Below are positions 1 to 11,780 of a stretch of DNA of 64,000 nt, in pieces. Every line of letters starts with the position of its first letter. Within the stretch, counting starts at the first letter, position 1. Below the pieces are notes generated by a model, which made no database searches, was not told the DNA's origin, and saw only the letters and a program-made list of their open reading frames with translations. This DNA comes from Leptodactylus fallax. Taxonomy: Eukaryota; Chordata; Amphibia; Anura; Leptodactylidae. The position numbers and the translations under genes are program-made. The stretch is taken from positions 806,001 to 870,000 of the forward strand of contig CAMRHE010000206.1 of assembly GCA_947044405.1 (NCBI GenBank), written 5' to 3'.

Positions 1-165
1 GAAACACTGGCGGTTTCCATATAGGTGTATTGAAAACAGAAAGTCCACAGGGGAAACCTCTGTGGATCTTCTGTGAAAAGCGCTGTGGGAAAAACCACAA
101 TGCGTTACTGTCTCGCTTTTTCCTGCAGTGCTTTTTTGCTGCAGCCAGCTACATGGGGCCTTAGT
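1..165. repeat. Interspersed element, family M1, left copy (partial)
   Basis: Shares blocks such as AGAAAGTCCACAGGGGAAACC, ending GGGGCCTTAG, with copies at 1628-1954, 2020-2262, 4711-5000 and 53330-53590. The ends resemble inverted CCACGTGGGGCC blocks, as in a non-autonomous DNA transposon. Confidence 0.6.
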
Positions 166-1050
166 CTTAATAAAGCCCAAGTGTCACTTTAATTAAATTA
201 ATTGACCCTCATATTATGGCCCTGATTCCCCCTGACATAAATACTGCACCTCTAACGAACCCTTATATCAATGACCACCCCCTTATGTTCATAATGCCCC
301 CTAATATAAATGATGCCCCCTAATGGCCCCTTATATAAATAACCTCCCCCTTGTATTCATAATACCCTGTAATAACCCTTATATAAATGACCCCCCCATC
401 GTCATAATGCCCCCTAATGAATCCTCCCTTTATAGTTATATTTCACCCTCCTAACCACCCCTTATACTATTAATATACCCATAAAAAAGTCATACTCACC
501 TACCTGCGATCCTGAAGAATGGAGCTGCCACTTCCTCCCTGTCCACGCACAGGACGTCTGTGTCTGTGCACAGGCGGCACGATATTGTGACGTCATCGCG
601 CCACCTGTGCTGAGAAGACATCCATCTGTGGTCTTGGGGTCTTGTAAACTGCAGGCCTGAAGCGGACAGTTAAGCACCAGGAAGCATTGTAACTCTGCAG
701 ACACCGATCTAGTTAGACATAAAGGATGTATTAATGGCGGCCCTGGGGTGGGCCCCAAAGAGTCAGTGGGTCTGGAGCAGCCGCCCCCCTCTGCCCCCCC
801 CCCTCTTGCTACGCCTCTGCCTTCTGGCTATCTGCACGTACATATCCACATTCTGTGTGTTTCGCTATCACATTATGCACAACATTTCGCTATACAATCG
901 GCATCAGTTTACATCATGACAAGGAGCCCAACTATGACCCACAGCAATAGTCAAAGGGATATTTGAGGTAGAAGGAAACACCAACAATCTGCATTATGTG
1001 TCAATGAGTTTACAATGGTGGGATTAAACAGACTATGTCTCTTTTTCTAG
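166..1050. other. Intronic stretch of the plus-strand mucin, no exon found
   Basis: Bases 190-470 hold a degenerate tandem pattern built on CCCCTTATATAAATGACC and CCCCCTAAT. The rest, including the C-rich stretch near 780-810, shows no Cys-rich open frame with splice sites. The short open frames here have no recognisable content. Confidence 0.5.
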
Positions 1051-1168
1051 CGAAGCAAGAACGATGTTCCGTTCACAGAAATCGAACCATTGTTGAGATT
1101 GGCAACTGTGTGTCAATTGGATATGTGAATGTAACTTATTGTGAAGGGCTCTGCACAACTGCAACCAA
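1051..1168 (+). CDS. Second gel-forming mucin, penultimate exon: first half of CTCK
   Basis: Encodes KQERCSVHRNRTIVEIGNCV then SIGYVNVTYCEGLCTTAT. The CxGxC motif (CEGLC) marks a cystine knot. The acceptor is CTTTTTCTAG and the donor AA|GTGAGT, phase 1 to 2, identical to exon 13 of the minus-strand mucin. The gene enters from the left edge. I found no earlier exon in bases 1-1050. Confidence 0.92.
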
Positions 1169-1627
1169 GTGAGTATCACTTTTATTTCTACTGTATTCAC
1201 TTCATTATTACTAAAGTAATCACTGATAAAAAAAATATGTCAAAACATCAGACATTCCTCATAACTGTATAAATAAAAAGTACATCTGATCCCACAAAAA
1301 AAGACACCTTATGCAGCCCTGGAGATGGAAATATAAGATAGTTTCAGAAGTTTTTAATTTTTATTAAGGTGTTTAAATAAAAGAATAACTATATAAATTT
1401 GGTAGGTAACATGTCATGTTGGCTGCACAGTAAACACCATAAAAATAAATCCCATAAGAAAATAGCGCAAACACACTTTTCTCTAATTCCACCCCATTCT
1501 GAATGGTACCATTGCGAAGCACAATTTTGAATTAAGCCCTCATATGGTTCTGTGAATGGAAAAATCAAAAGCTATGGGCCATATAGCTACTTTAATCACA
1601 ATGTAGCAGAACTGAATACAGCTTTTA

Positions 1628-1954
1628 GGCTAAGGCCCCATGCAACAAAAAAGCACTGTGGGTAAAACCACGGCGGCAACACTTTGCGGTTTTTCCCGCT
1701 TCGCTTTTCACAGAAAGTCCGCAGAGGAAAACTTCATGCATCCATTATACCTATAGGGAAACCGCCAGCGTTTCCGTAGGTATAATTGACATGTTGCGAT
1801 TTCCAAAACTGCAACGGGTTTAGAAATCGCAGCGTGTCTGCTGCGCGTATTTTTCCGCAAGCGAATCCACTAGCGAATCCCATCCACCCTGCAGTGACTG
1901 TAAAACCGGGCATTTTTTTCTGTGACGTTTACGCCACGTTGGGCCCGACCTTAA
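1628..1954. repeat. Interspersed element, family M1
   Basis: Runs from AAGGCCCCATGC to ACGCCACGTTGGGCCCGACC and carries the shared internal blocks CACAGAAAGTCCGCAGAGG and GGTATAATTGACATG. It lies in the last intron of the plus-strand mucin. Confidence 0.6.
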
Positions 1955-2019
1955 AGTTTTTAAGCTGCATCATGTTTGCATGGTACTAATTTCGATAAAA
2001 GGAATTTCCCATCTTAGAT

Positions 2020-2262
2020 CGGGGCCCCACATTCCATCCACATACTGCGTCAAAATATGCGAAGCGGACACGCTTCGATTTCCAAAACCGGTTTTGGAAA
2101 TTGCAGCATGTCAATTATACCTACCGAAACGTCAGCAGTTGAAGGAAAACTGCAGAATTTCTGTGAAAAGTGCTGCAGGAAAAACCGAGATGCATTTCCG
2201 CTGCATTTTTTTTCCTGCATCACGTTTTCACTGCTGCCCACTATGTGGGGCCTTAGCTTTAA
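2020..2262. repeat. Interspersed element, family M1, opposite orientation, flanked by a direct duplication
   Basis: Runs from GGGGCCCCACATTCC to TGTGGGGCCTTAG. Flanking host sequence at 1951-2018 and 2260-2327 (AAGTTTTTAAGCTGCATCAT onward, about 66 bases) is nearly identical. This suggests a segmental duplication or an insertion with a long duplicated flank. Confidence 0.55.
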
Positions 2263-2662
2263 AGTTTTTAAGCTGCATCATGTTTGCAAAATACTAATTC
2301 CAATAAAAGGAATTTCCCATCTTACACATGTATCCCCAGGATATACTCTAAATGTTTGATAGAACTCCTTACTATTAGAATAATACGTGCATTTTTTCGG
2401 TTCCCCTTATACAATGTGACCTGCTGCTCAATAGAGATCCATGTGGTCACCACACTGTTCATTTTTCACCTGTGGTATCTATTGAATGGAGCTTACAGTA
2501 TTTCTTTTGGATATGCCATAAATGACTACTATATTTTTGATACTACAGATGTAATATTTTGAATATATAATATATATATTTGAATATATAATATTATATA
2601 TAAATATATAATATTTTGCCTGGCCTGTTATTGCTATATTCTTTCATTTTTCTTCTGTCCAG

Positions 2663-2849
2663 GCACTTATTTAAGGATGAGAAGATGCAGCAATTGTGTA
2701 CCTGCTGTGCACCAACCAAGACCAAAAACTCCAGTATTAAAATGTCTTGCAGGAATGGAACATCTTTCACATATACATATTCTGAAATACAGGAATGTGC
2801 CTGTTCTGTTCCTACATGTGTCGATTTGCCTAACCAAATCATAATCTAA
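2663..2849 (+). CDS. Second gel-forming mucin, last exon: second half of CTCK
   Basis: Joins exon 1051-1168 through a Lys codon (AA|G) and encodes HLFKDEKMQQLCTCCAPTKT, then …MSCRNGTSFTYTYSEIQECA CSVPTCVDLPNQIII and TAA. The LCTCC…C…ECAC…C pattern matches the paralogue on the other strand (DCTCC…C…QCAC…C). The acceptor is TTCTTCTGTCCAG. Confidence 0.93.
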
Positions 2850-2959
2850 TAGATCATGTATGAAGCCTTGCATGACTTGCTTTTACTTTTGAGTAAATTG
2901 CTTTGAATTTATTGATATTGTTACAATGCAAGCACAAGTACCGCAGAGTTTTCGTCTCT

Positions 2960-2965
2960 AATAAA
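2960..2965 (+). promoter_or_regulatory. Polyadenylation signal of the plus-strand mucin
   Basis: AATAAA 111 bases after the TAA of the last exon, in the sequence TCTCTAATAAAGTAG. It is the first canonical hexamer on the plus strand after the stop. Confidence 0.65.
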
Positions 2966-3070
2966 GTAGTTCTAGTAAGGTCACTAATGTTAATTTCTAT
3001 ACAAATTTGCATCACGCTATCATTTTATATTTATGTTTCCAAGGTGTTTCTTAATAGAGTTTTTGGGTTA

Positions 3071-3468
3071 GGGTTGGTTCACACTTGCGCTCGGAGTCCG
3101 TCCACCGTGAATCCGACCTAAATATCGGAAAAAAGGATAGGGAAAGGTTTGCAAGTGGTTTATTTAAAAACCCATTCACTTCAATGGGTTTTTAAAGCAA
3201 CTCGCAGGTGTCCGATTGCAGCCTCTGCACCGTGAAGCCGCTTTTTTTGGTCGGACACAAAGTCCTGCATGTCCGACTTTGTTTCTGACCAAAAAAAGCG
3301 GCTTCACGGCGCAGAGGCTGCAATCGGACACCTGCGAGTTGCTTTAAAAATCCATTGAAGTGAATGGGTTTTTAAATACACCGCTTGTAAACCTTTCCCT
3401 ATCCTTTTTTCTGATATTTAGGTCGGATTCACAGCGGACGGACTCCGGGCGCAAGTGTGAACCAACCC
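3071..3468. mobile_element. Long palindromic MITE with TTA target duplication
   Basis: The two halves are near-perfect inverted copies over almost the whole 398 bases, from GGGTTGGTTCACACTTGCGC to GCGCAAGTGTGAACCAACCC. They meet near 3265-3285 around CCGACTTTG. The flanks are TTA on both sides (3068-3070 and 3469-3471). A 3-base TTA/TWA duplication is typical of PIF/Harbinger elements. No coding region. Confidence 0.8.
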
Positions 3469-4710
3469 TTATTCAAATTCTGAAATTAAAATTGTAATAT
3501 TAAATATTATTATTAAAATCAAATTAAAAAGTTAGTGTCAAACCACAGCAGGTCGAGCTATTAATACAATAATTAGACCTATAATAGAATAGACCTAGGA
3601 CATGTACAGTGGAAGCGACTGGCTAGTGATGCACCTATCCATAAACAGAAAACAGTTCTGTTTTTCTCTACAAATAGCACCTTTTCTTGTTCCTTGGTTG
3701 TGTCTGGTATTACAGGTCAGCTCCATTCACTTAAATGAAGCAAAAGTGGGGAGGGGAGAGTAGACTTATCAGGTGAGAGCAGAAAGTTATGGAGACAACA
3801 CAGGTGCACTCACCATCTATAATGTCAGTCCTTTTATGTAGATAACAGTGTGGGGTCCAAAGTGCTGCTCAACTCCATAGAACTGAAGATATCCACAGAT
3901 GTATACGCCCATGAACCATAAACAACATAAACACAATAGGTACTGTTCACCTTCAGGGGGGCTTCCTACAAAAGCAAGTGGATAACTTGCATTACTCCAT
4001 TCATTCCAATGGGAGCACTGGAGATAGATGAAGTACAGCGCTGTCCAACCACTGCTCCAGTCAGAACAGGGGATGAAAGCTTCCCACTCTCCTGACCAGT
4101 GGGGGATTAAGCGGGGGGTCTAAGCGATATCGATAGGGAATAACCCGCTTTCATGGGATAACCCCTTTCGACTAAGTCTGCCTAAGGCTGGGGCCCTACT
4201 TTGGAAATACGTAGACGTATAGATACATACTCATTTAAGGGGTTGACCGCATTAGATTAACTTTAGACTAATGTGTATATGAATAGGAATTGCCACTTAA
4301 TATTTGGCACTCCTGACCCCTCTGCACCATTTTCTTTATAGGTAAAGCTGCCTCACCCCTATTTTGCTGGCTCCCTGCATTGTTTGGATGGCACTCCCAT
4401 CCATAACTTGGCGGCGGTTGGAAGACCATATGGTCATTAAGTCACTCGGCCTTCTCTGTAGCAATACATTGTCCTATAGAAGGAAGCGCGGGTGCAGTGG
4501 AGGAGGCTAAGTGACCTATATGGTAATAGGCTCCTCCATCCACCACCAAGGTTCTGTCCAACACTGGACAGCCTAATACTGTATTTCTCTAGGGATTATG
4601 AAACTACAATAAAATAAGAAGTAGATACTGTATTTTCATATTTTGTAGAGGTCAAATTTAAGAAAAGTTGCAATCTTCAAATTTCCAGGTTTGGCAAAGT
4701 TCACCAGATT

Positions 4711-5000
4711 TTAATATAACAATCGCATCGTGGTTTTTCCCGCAGCATTTTTCACAGAAAGTTTGCAGAGGTTTCCTCTGTTGACTTTCTGCTTCAATGA
4801 TACCCATAGGGAAACTGCCGGCGTTTCCATAGGTATAATTGACATGCTGCCGCAACGGTTTTGGAAATCGCAGTATGCTTGCTGCGCGTATTTTACCACA
4901 CTGTGAGGATGGGATTCGCTAGAATCCTATCCCCTACACAGTGACTGTAAAATGTGGAAAAACTAGAAAAAAACGCCACGTGGGGCTCTGGCCTCAACGT
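4711..5000. repeat. Interspersed element, family M1
   Basis: Shares GTTTTTCCCGCAGCATTTTT, GGTATAATTGACATGCTGC and the end block AACGCCACGTGGGGC with the other M1 copies. Confidence 0.6.
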
Positions 5001-5293
5001 TTTCCATTGCAAGAGCCCTATCCCCGCATGGTAGTCATGCTATGTATAGTGAACGTTGTAATTGGAAACTTTGGCAACCAAAAAAACAACTTGTTGCAAA
5101 AATAGTCGCAAGTGGCATTTTACATCAGCCACACCAATTTTCCAAAAGTGGGCAGGGCATGGGAATATATACGCAGGGTCACCACCCACTCCATATTTAT
5201 GAATATTTGCCACCAGAATCTACAGCAGCCAGAGAGAAGTAGATAATTCATGATGAGGCGCAGTGAAGTACCCTCCACTGGTAAAGGAAACAT

Positions 5294-5771
5294 TAAAGGC
5301 GTTGTCCAGGTAAAAATGGACAACCCCTTTACCCTTTAAATCAGCCGGGACAGTGAAAAAAATGTAAAATATTCATACTCACCTTTCCCCGATGTTCCAA
5401 TGTCCTCCCGGCATGATCCAATTCTTCTGCTCAACAGGTCTCTTCCGGAATTCCGCTGAAGCCGCTGATTGGCCTCAGCGGTCACGTGACCGCTGTGGCC
5501 AATCAGCGAAAGGCATGTGATGTCACTACATGTGACATCAGGGGTCTCTTTATGAGGCCTGCTGAGGCTGCTGAATGGCCTCAGCGGTGACATGACCGCT
5601 GAGACCAATCAGCAGCTTCAACAGAACTCCGGAAGAGACTTGTTGAGCAGAAGAATCGGAATGCATTGGTAGGACACCGGAAAATTGGGGACAGGTGAGT
5701 ATGAGTCACTGCCCCCGGCTGATTTAAAAGTTAAAGGAGTTGTCCATTTTTGCCTGGACAACCCCTTTAAT
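5294..5771. mobile_element. Inverted-repeat element with TTAAAGG(C/A)GTTGTCC ends
   Basis: The left end TTAAAGGCGTTGTCCAGG is mirrored at the right end by CCTGGACAACCCCTTTAA. Both sides also carry a further inverted stretch (ATCAGCCGGGACAGTG against CACTGCCCCCGGCTGAT). The inner part has paired blocks around GCTGATTGGCCTCAGCGG. Similar AAAGGGGTTGTCC termini occur at 45506, 17897, 18045 and 19324. Confidence 0.7.
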
Positions 5772-5879
5772 GCTGATTTGAAATATGCTTTTCTTAATAA
5801 ATCCTGACATGTTTTTTGCTTATAAATGCTATGTGTGTACCATATAGTGCACAAACAAAATAAATGATACTATCAAAGC

Positions 5880-6560
5880 TTTAAAAATTTTTGTTCAGGT
5901 TTTGTTACCCTTACTGGCTGATATTTTTTAACATTATAAAACAGCATACATTGGAAGCATAACAAAGGAAGAGAACTTCTATAACCATGGTGAGGTGGGG
6001 GGCGAGGAGGGGAGAGAGGGAGTGATGACAGTACACAGAGTGTAGGTAGGACACAAGTGGAAAGAGAAAAATTGGGGACATAAAGCTCTGACAAAGCAGA
6101 GCAACAAGTAACAAAGTACGAGTCAGGAGATAACTGATTCCAGTGTAAGAAAGAATAACAGGGCAGAGAGCGAGCCTCCCAGTAGTCATACAAATACTAG
6201 TATGCGCCTGGAGGGGGGAGTAGACGTACGCACAGGAGGAGAAGTCAGGCGGGAGTCGGAATAAGGGTAAATGGATGAGGGCTAGGGAGTGAAGCAGAGG
6301 GGTTAGGAGGAAGGGGTTTAAAAGAATGCCTGAAAGGCGGTGGAGTAAGAAAATGGGTTCCATACGAGTCACACTTTTTGATGTGCACCAGTTTGAGTTC
6401 AGCAATCATGTCCTCCATATGTCGTAAGTACAGGATCTCTTGGAGCCAAAGTGCCAAGGTTGGGGGTGAAGAGGACTTCCACAACCTGGGTATGATGGAC
6501 CTGGCCACGACCAACAGAAATCCTATCAATTTGCGGGTGTGCTTTTGAAGTTTTTATTGA
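5880..6560 (-). mobile_element. 5'-truncated L1-type LINE, end of ORF2 and 3' region
   Basis: The minus strand encodes KLIGFLLVVARSIIPRLWKS followed by SSPPTLALWLQEILYLRHME. The AR…I…WKS…PP(T/S)L..W motif is typical of the C-terminal tail of L1-type reverse transcriptase proteins. Only this tail is present, then a C/T-rich 3' part. The 5' part is missing, as usual for LINE insertions. The exact ends are uncertain. Confidence 0.6.
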
Positions 6561-8089
6561 AATATAGAAAGGAGGAGAGAGGCCTGCCTGAAATTTTTGA
6601 CACTTTTATGGTGTACAAAGACCATGACAAATAATTCCTATAATGCAATAGCAATAGGCATTAAAAAATGGGCATGAGTTGAAAAATGCAAGAGATACCA
6701 TAAAACGTGTAATAGATAACCATGTTCGCCATTTTCTTAATCAACACCCTTTAAACGAATTGTCCTATTACAAATACAAATCATTTATCCACAGGATTGG
6801 GGTGATGTGTCACATTGCTGCTGGGGTCCAACTGCTGGGTCCCCCAGTGATCAGGGGATCAGGGCACTTCCATGGGGCTTGCCGGAGACTGCAACAGACC
6901 ATGATAGCCCCATGGCAGTGAATGGAGCATCGGAAAACTGGCATAAAAGATGACAAACCTTTGAAGAAAGGGATTTGTGGGTTTCAAAACTTAGAATAAA
7001 AAAAGAATTAAAAATATTCTGATTTGCGCAAAAACTTCCTATGTCACCACCCTTACTCCCTAGCGAAGGGAGTGGTAATCACTTTCTGGTGAATGTATGA
7101 GGCTCCCATTTATTGAGTCTGCCATAAAGCACACATTTTCACATCCTGTTGCAACAAATACATAGCTACAACCCTTTTACTGGCATGGATTTATAGATAT
7201 TATATTTGTGCCTTTGGTAACCAGAAAAATTATTTTAAAATGAGAAAAATTGATATATGACACAAATGGATTTCAATGTATCACATCAAATTTTCATTTA
7301 GGTGTCCATTAAATTGGCGGATGACATAGGACAACTGGCTGAACTATTTCATCTGTGAGTTTTTACAGACTCTGTGATAATACTTGCCAACATTCGACAA
7401 GTGGTGTCTGTGCTGCAAATATTTTTGGGGCGAGGCCACAGCCCAAGTGAGCACATCTGACCATAGCCACGTCCCTTCTTGACAACTCCACACCCCCTTT
7501 CTAATGATGTGGGCACGAAATGTGTAGGCCACATTCCTTTTTTGGTCATGACCAGCACATAAAGGAATGACAGGCCTGAGAAATTCGCCTACTCTTCTGG
7601 GAGTTCGGGAGCTCACCCCATTTTTGAGGAGCCTCTGGGACATTTCAGCAGAGTTGGCAAGTTATGATGTAACTTCCTGTCCCAATGTCTGTTCCTTTCT
7701 CACTAGAGGAAATGGCAAAAACATTTGCAGAAACATCTGTTCACAGAACTGAGCACATAAACCCTAGAATGTAGAGAATATAAAGACAAAAGTCTTCTCC
7801 AGTGGCTTAAAAACTGGGGTATCAGTGGTAGCAGCAGCCACAAGGCCTGGGACATTAGGGGGCCCGCCGGCCCTGATGTTTTTGTTTTTTTTTTTTTTTT
7901 TTTTTTAAATAGGCTGTTACCTGTTGGAGTAACACCAGCAGGTAATGGGCCCTATTTACTTACCAATTCCCGCTCTTGCTCACGGCCGCCTGCGCTTCCC
8001 ATTCTGTGGAAGCGGAGTCGGCTGTGAGCAGGAGCAGGGATTGGGTAATTAAGGCCACGGGCCCGCGAACCCCACAAACACTGCTATCA

Positions 8090-8440
8090 TTATACTCTGG
8101 GGTCTTTTCAGACCCCAGAGTATAATGATCGGAGGCCCAGGGAAGGTGAGGGAACATAAAAAAACGATGTTACTTACCTCTCCTGTGCTCCGACTGTCTT
8201 CGCCTCCTTGGTGACATCCAAGATGGCACGTGGGCTAGACTGGCATCATTATGCGTTGCAACGCATGCCTGGCTCATGTGACATCTGGTCCAACATTAAA
8301 GGGACCGAAAGTTGCGGGCAGTGTGTCGGAGCCAGGGAGAGGTAAGTAACATTGTTTTTAAGTTTGTATCCTCCCCTGGTTCTCCGATCATTATACTCTG
8401 GGGTCTGAAAAGACCCCACAGTATAATAATTGTTCATGGT
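8090..8440. mobile_element. Fold-back element with TTATACTCTGGGGTCT hairpin ends (copy 1)
   Basis: Each end is itself a hairpin: TTATACTCTGGGGTCT, a short loop, then AGACCCCAGAGTATAA. Between them lie inverted halves (GGTAAGTAACAT against ATGTTACTTACC). Copies at 25797-26195 and 45655-46115 share the organisation. Confidence 0.7.
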
Positions 8441-8470
8441 TGGTCCACAATGGGGCATAATACTATGTTA

Positions 8471-8627
8471 AGGGGCCACTATGTGGCATAATACTGTGTG
8501 CAGGGGCCACTATGGGGGCATAATAGTATGTGCAGGGGCCACTATGGCACATAATAGTGTGTGTAGGGGCCACTATGGGGCATAATAGTGCGTGCAGGGG
8601 CCACTATGGCGCATAATAGTGTGTGCA
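8471..8627. repeat. 31-base minisatellite, about five copies
   Basis: Unit AGGGGCCACTATGGGGCATA followed by ATAGTGTGTGC. Copies start at 8471, 8502, 8534, 8565 and 8596. Confidence 0.85.
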
Positions 8628-9449
8628 GGAATGTGGGGAATGTGGTTTGTGCGGGGGGCGGTTGCCGGGTGGGAGCATTCAAATGTTCGCCTTGGGGCCC
8701 AGCCAATTACGCCACTGATATATAATAGATTGTTTTACCTCAGATAGTGTGTGCTATGTTCCCTGGGAACTCCAGGGAATGGGTTTTCATGTGGGGTCCT
8801 GTGTACTGTGAGAGGGAGAATTATGGACTGGTTTTTGTGATATTGGTGGTGCGTAGTGTGTTGTAGGGGTCTGGGGTACATTGATAAAAGAACAACCATC
8901 TCTGTTGCTCAGAGAAACCAATCACAGCACAGCTTTTATTTTGTATTCTCTTGTTGAGAAATGAAAGCTGAGTTGTGATTGGTTGCTATGGGCAACAAAG
9001 TTTTTCTTTCAGATAATTTTAATTATTCTGCCCTATGTCTGCTCTACAACTAAATGGTCTATTTACACAGCCTGAAGTGAATGACAAGTACTGACCCATA
9101 AGAAATTCTTACCTGCAATACCAAGGATTACTATCAGAAGAGCTCCCACTCTGAAGAATCTCTTGGCACTAGCCAACCGAAAAAAGTACAAGCAGAGTAT
9201 CATGAATGGCCCCTTAATGTTGAACCAAGATAAAACATGGCAGCAACTGCTTCAAATCCTATACTACCGGAGAACATTTCCAGATCCAACATCACCTTAC
9301 CTGCCAATCGCAGTTCATCTTATAGAATGATCCTATTGAATGCAATATGTAGGGAGAACCATTCAATCATTAAGCCCTTCCCAACATCTGTCGTAATAGT
9401 ATTTAAACATCCACCATAATAGTACTTTAAATAATGGGTGCCACCATTT

Positions 9450-9569
9450 TGCAGCCTGTCAAACAAATGCAGATATTTTGCAATGAATTGCATTGCATTT
9501 AGCATTGTAATGCATTGCATTACTGATCAGACCCCCTGGGGTTCAAGACCCCTAGGGAGTCTACTAAAT

Positions 9570-9612
<43 letters not shown>

Positions 9613-10330
9613 AAATAAAATTAAAAAAAATATTAAAGAAAATTAAAAGTATGAAAAAATTCAAATTCAAATCACCCCCCTTTCCATTAGTGATCAGATC
9701 CCCTGGGGTTCAAGACCCCAGATCAATATATATATATATATATATAAAAGTAAAAAAAATATGAAAAAAATTAAAAGTATTAAAAAATTCACATCACCCC
9801 TTTTTACTAGAATACATATAAAAGTTAAAAAATACTCTTGAAACACATACACATTAGGTATCCCTGTGTCCAAAAACGCCCAATCTACAAATATTTTTCT
9901 GGTACTGTGAATGCCGTTGCAGGAAAAAAAAAATCTAAAGTGCTGAACTGCCATTTTTTCACCTTTGATAAAAATATGAATAAAAGGCAAAAGACATTCC
10001 CCAAAATGGTATAACTAAAAAGTACACCTGGCCCTGCAAAAAAAGACATCCCATGCATAAAAAAGTTATGGATGTCAGAATTTGGCGACTTGTAGAAAAA
10101 AATTTTTTTTGCAAAGTTTTAGATTTTTGTTAAGGGGTTGAAATGTAAATAAAACTATATAAATTTTTTATCCCCGGAATCATAGCAAAACATAGGATAC
10201 AGGTGAACGGCTGCACAGTGAACGCCGTAAAAATGAAGCCCTTAAGAAAGTTGCACAAATGCACTTTTGATCCAATTCCACCCAATTCTGAATTTTTTCC
10301 AGATTCCCAGTACATTGTACAGAATAATAA
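9450..10330. repeat. Interspersed repeat with (TA)n, shared with 56150-56870 and others
   Basis: Contains ATTGCATTGCATT, a (TA)n tract at 9571-9606, CCCTGGGGTTCAAGACCCC, and then ACACATTAGGTATCCCTGTG and AAAAAGTACACCTGGCCCTG. The same blocks recur at 56150-56870, 35065-35880 and 1290-1640. It is probably a decayed DNA transposon family. No coding content. Confidence 0.55.
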
Positions 10331-10899
10331 ATGGTACCATTATGAAGAACAATTTGTGAAAAAAAAATAAATAAAAATCATACTCGACTGACCTCGGTGA
10401 TCCGGTGCCTCCAAGCAAGGTCCAGTCCTGCTGGTCCGTTATTGTCTTCCAGCGAAAGTCCCCGCAGCATATGACTGTTAAGGCCAATCAGCGGCCTAAG
10501 CGAGGACATGGGACGTCACTACCTGGGCACCTATTGATCATATAGCAGCTGCTACTTATAAGTTTGAACTACTATGAAAAAAGAAATATATTGGATATAC
10601 AGTATAAGTTACAAACACACTGATGGATTAAATGAAATTGTAGAAGTTGTCTTATAAGGGAAATTATCTCCACTGAAGATAAAAAAAAAAGCTTCCCTTT
10701 AAAGACAAACTCCAGTGAATTTTTTTTTTCATTCATTATGTACCTAGTCCCTCAGTATATATATTTCAGCTAATATTACCAGACCTAAAAAATAAGTACA
10801 TGGCATGATGGAACATCAAAGGAGACTTCCTGTCTGATGGACTGTACCATACAGACTCTCCACAGGGGAGACAGTAGCTTCTGTCACTGACTACTGTAG

Positions 10900-11780
10900 A
10901 GTAGAGAGTTCATGTGATACAACTATGGAGAAGGAGCCTACAACTTAGCCTCCCTAACTATATACTTACAGTCTCTGAGATTATTTAGGAGAATATAGAG
11001 AAAAGGATAATTATACTGCCCCGCAGCAGGTAGATATAGTGCAGTCTCTAGCTGCTCATATGATACAACTATGGAGAATGAGCCTACAATTTAGCCTCCC
11101 TAACTATATACTTACAGTCTCTTAGATTATTTAGGAAAATAGAGAGAGAAGGATAATAATACTGCCATACAGCAGGTAGATATAGTGCAGTCTCTAGCTG
11201 CTCATATGATACAACTATGGAGAAGGGGCTCACAGCTCAGCCTCCCTAACTATATACTTACAGTCTCTTAGATTATTTAGGAGAATATAGATAGATGGAT
11301 AATAATACTGCCATACAGCAGGTAGATATAGTATAGTGTCTAGTTGCCTGTTATACAACTATGTAGAAGGAGCTCATAGCTCAGCCTTCCTAACTATATA
11401 CTTACAGTCTCTTAGATTATTTAGGAGAATATAGAGAGATGGATAATTATACTGCACTACAGCAGGTAGATATTGTACAGTCTCTAGCTGCCCATGTGAT
11501 ATAACTGTGAAAAAGGAGCTCATAGCTCACCCTGCCTAACAATATACTTACCATCTCTTAGATTATTTAGGAGAATAGGGGGAGGATAATTATACTGCCC
11601 CACAGCAGGTAGATATAGTATAGTGTCTAGCTGCCTATGTAATACAACTATGTAGAAGGAGCTCATAGCTCACCCTCCCTAACTATATACTTACAGTCTC
11701 TTAGATTATTTAGGAGAATATAGAGAGAAGGATAATCATACTGACCCACAGCAGATAGATATAGTGCAGTCTCCAGCAAA
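10900..11780. repeat. Tandem array of about six 145-base units
   Basis: The phrase GATACAACTATGGAGAAGG recurs at 10916, 11062, 11208, 11352, 11498 and 11641. Each unit also carries CCTCCCTAACTATATACTTA and GATTATTTAGGAGAATA. Units are 143-146 bases with roughly 10% divergence by eye. Confidence 0.85.

Noticed and set aside
5336..5854. Open frames of 90 and 78 codons on the minus strand
   Set aside because: They lie within the inverted-repeat element 5294-5771 and mirror each other through its palindromic arms.
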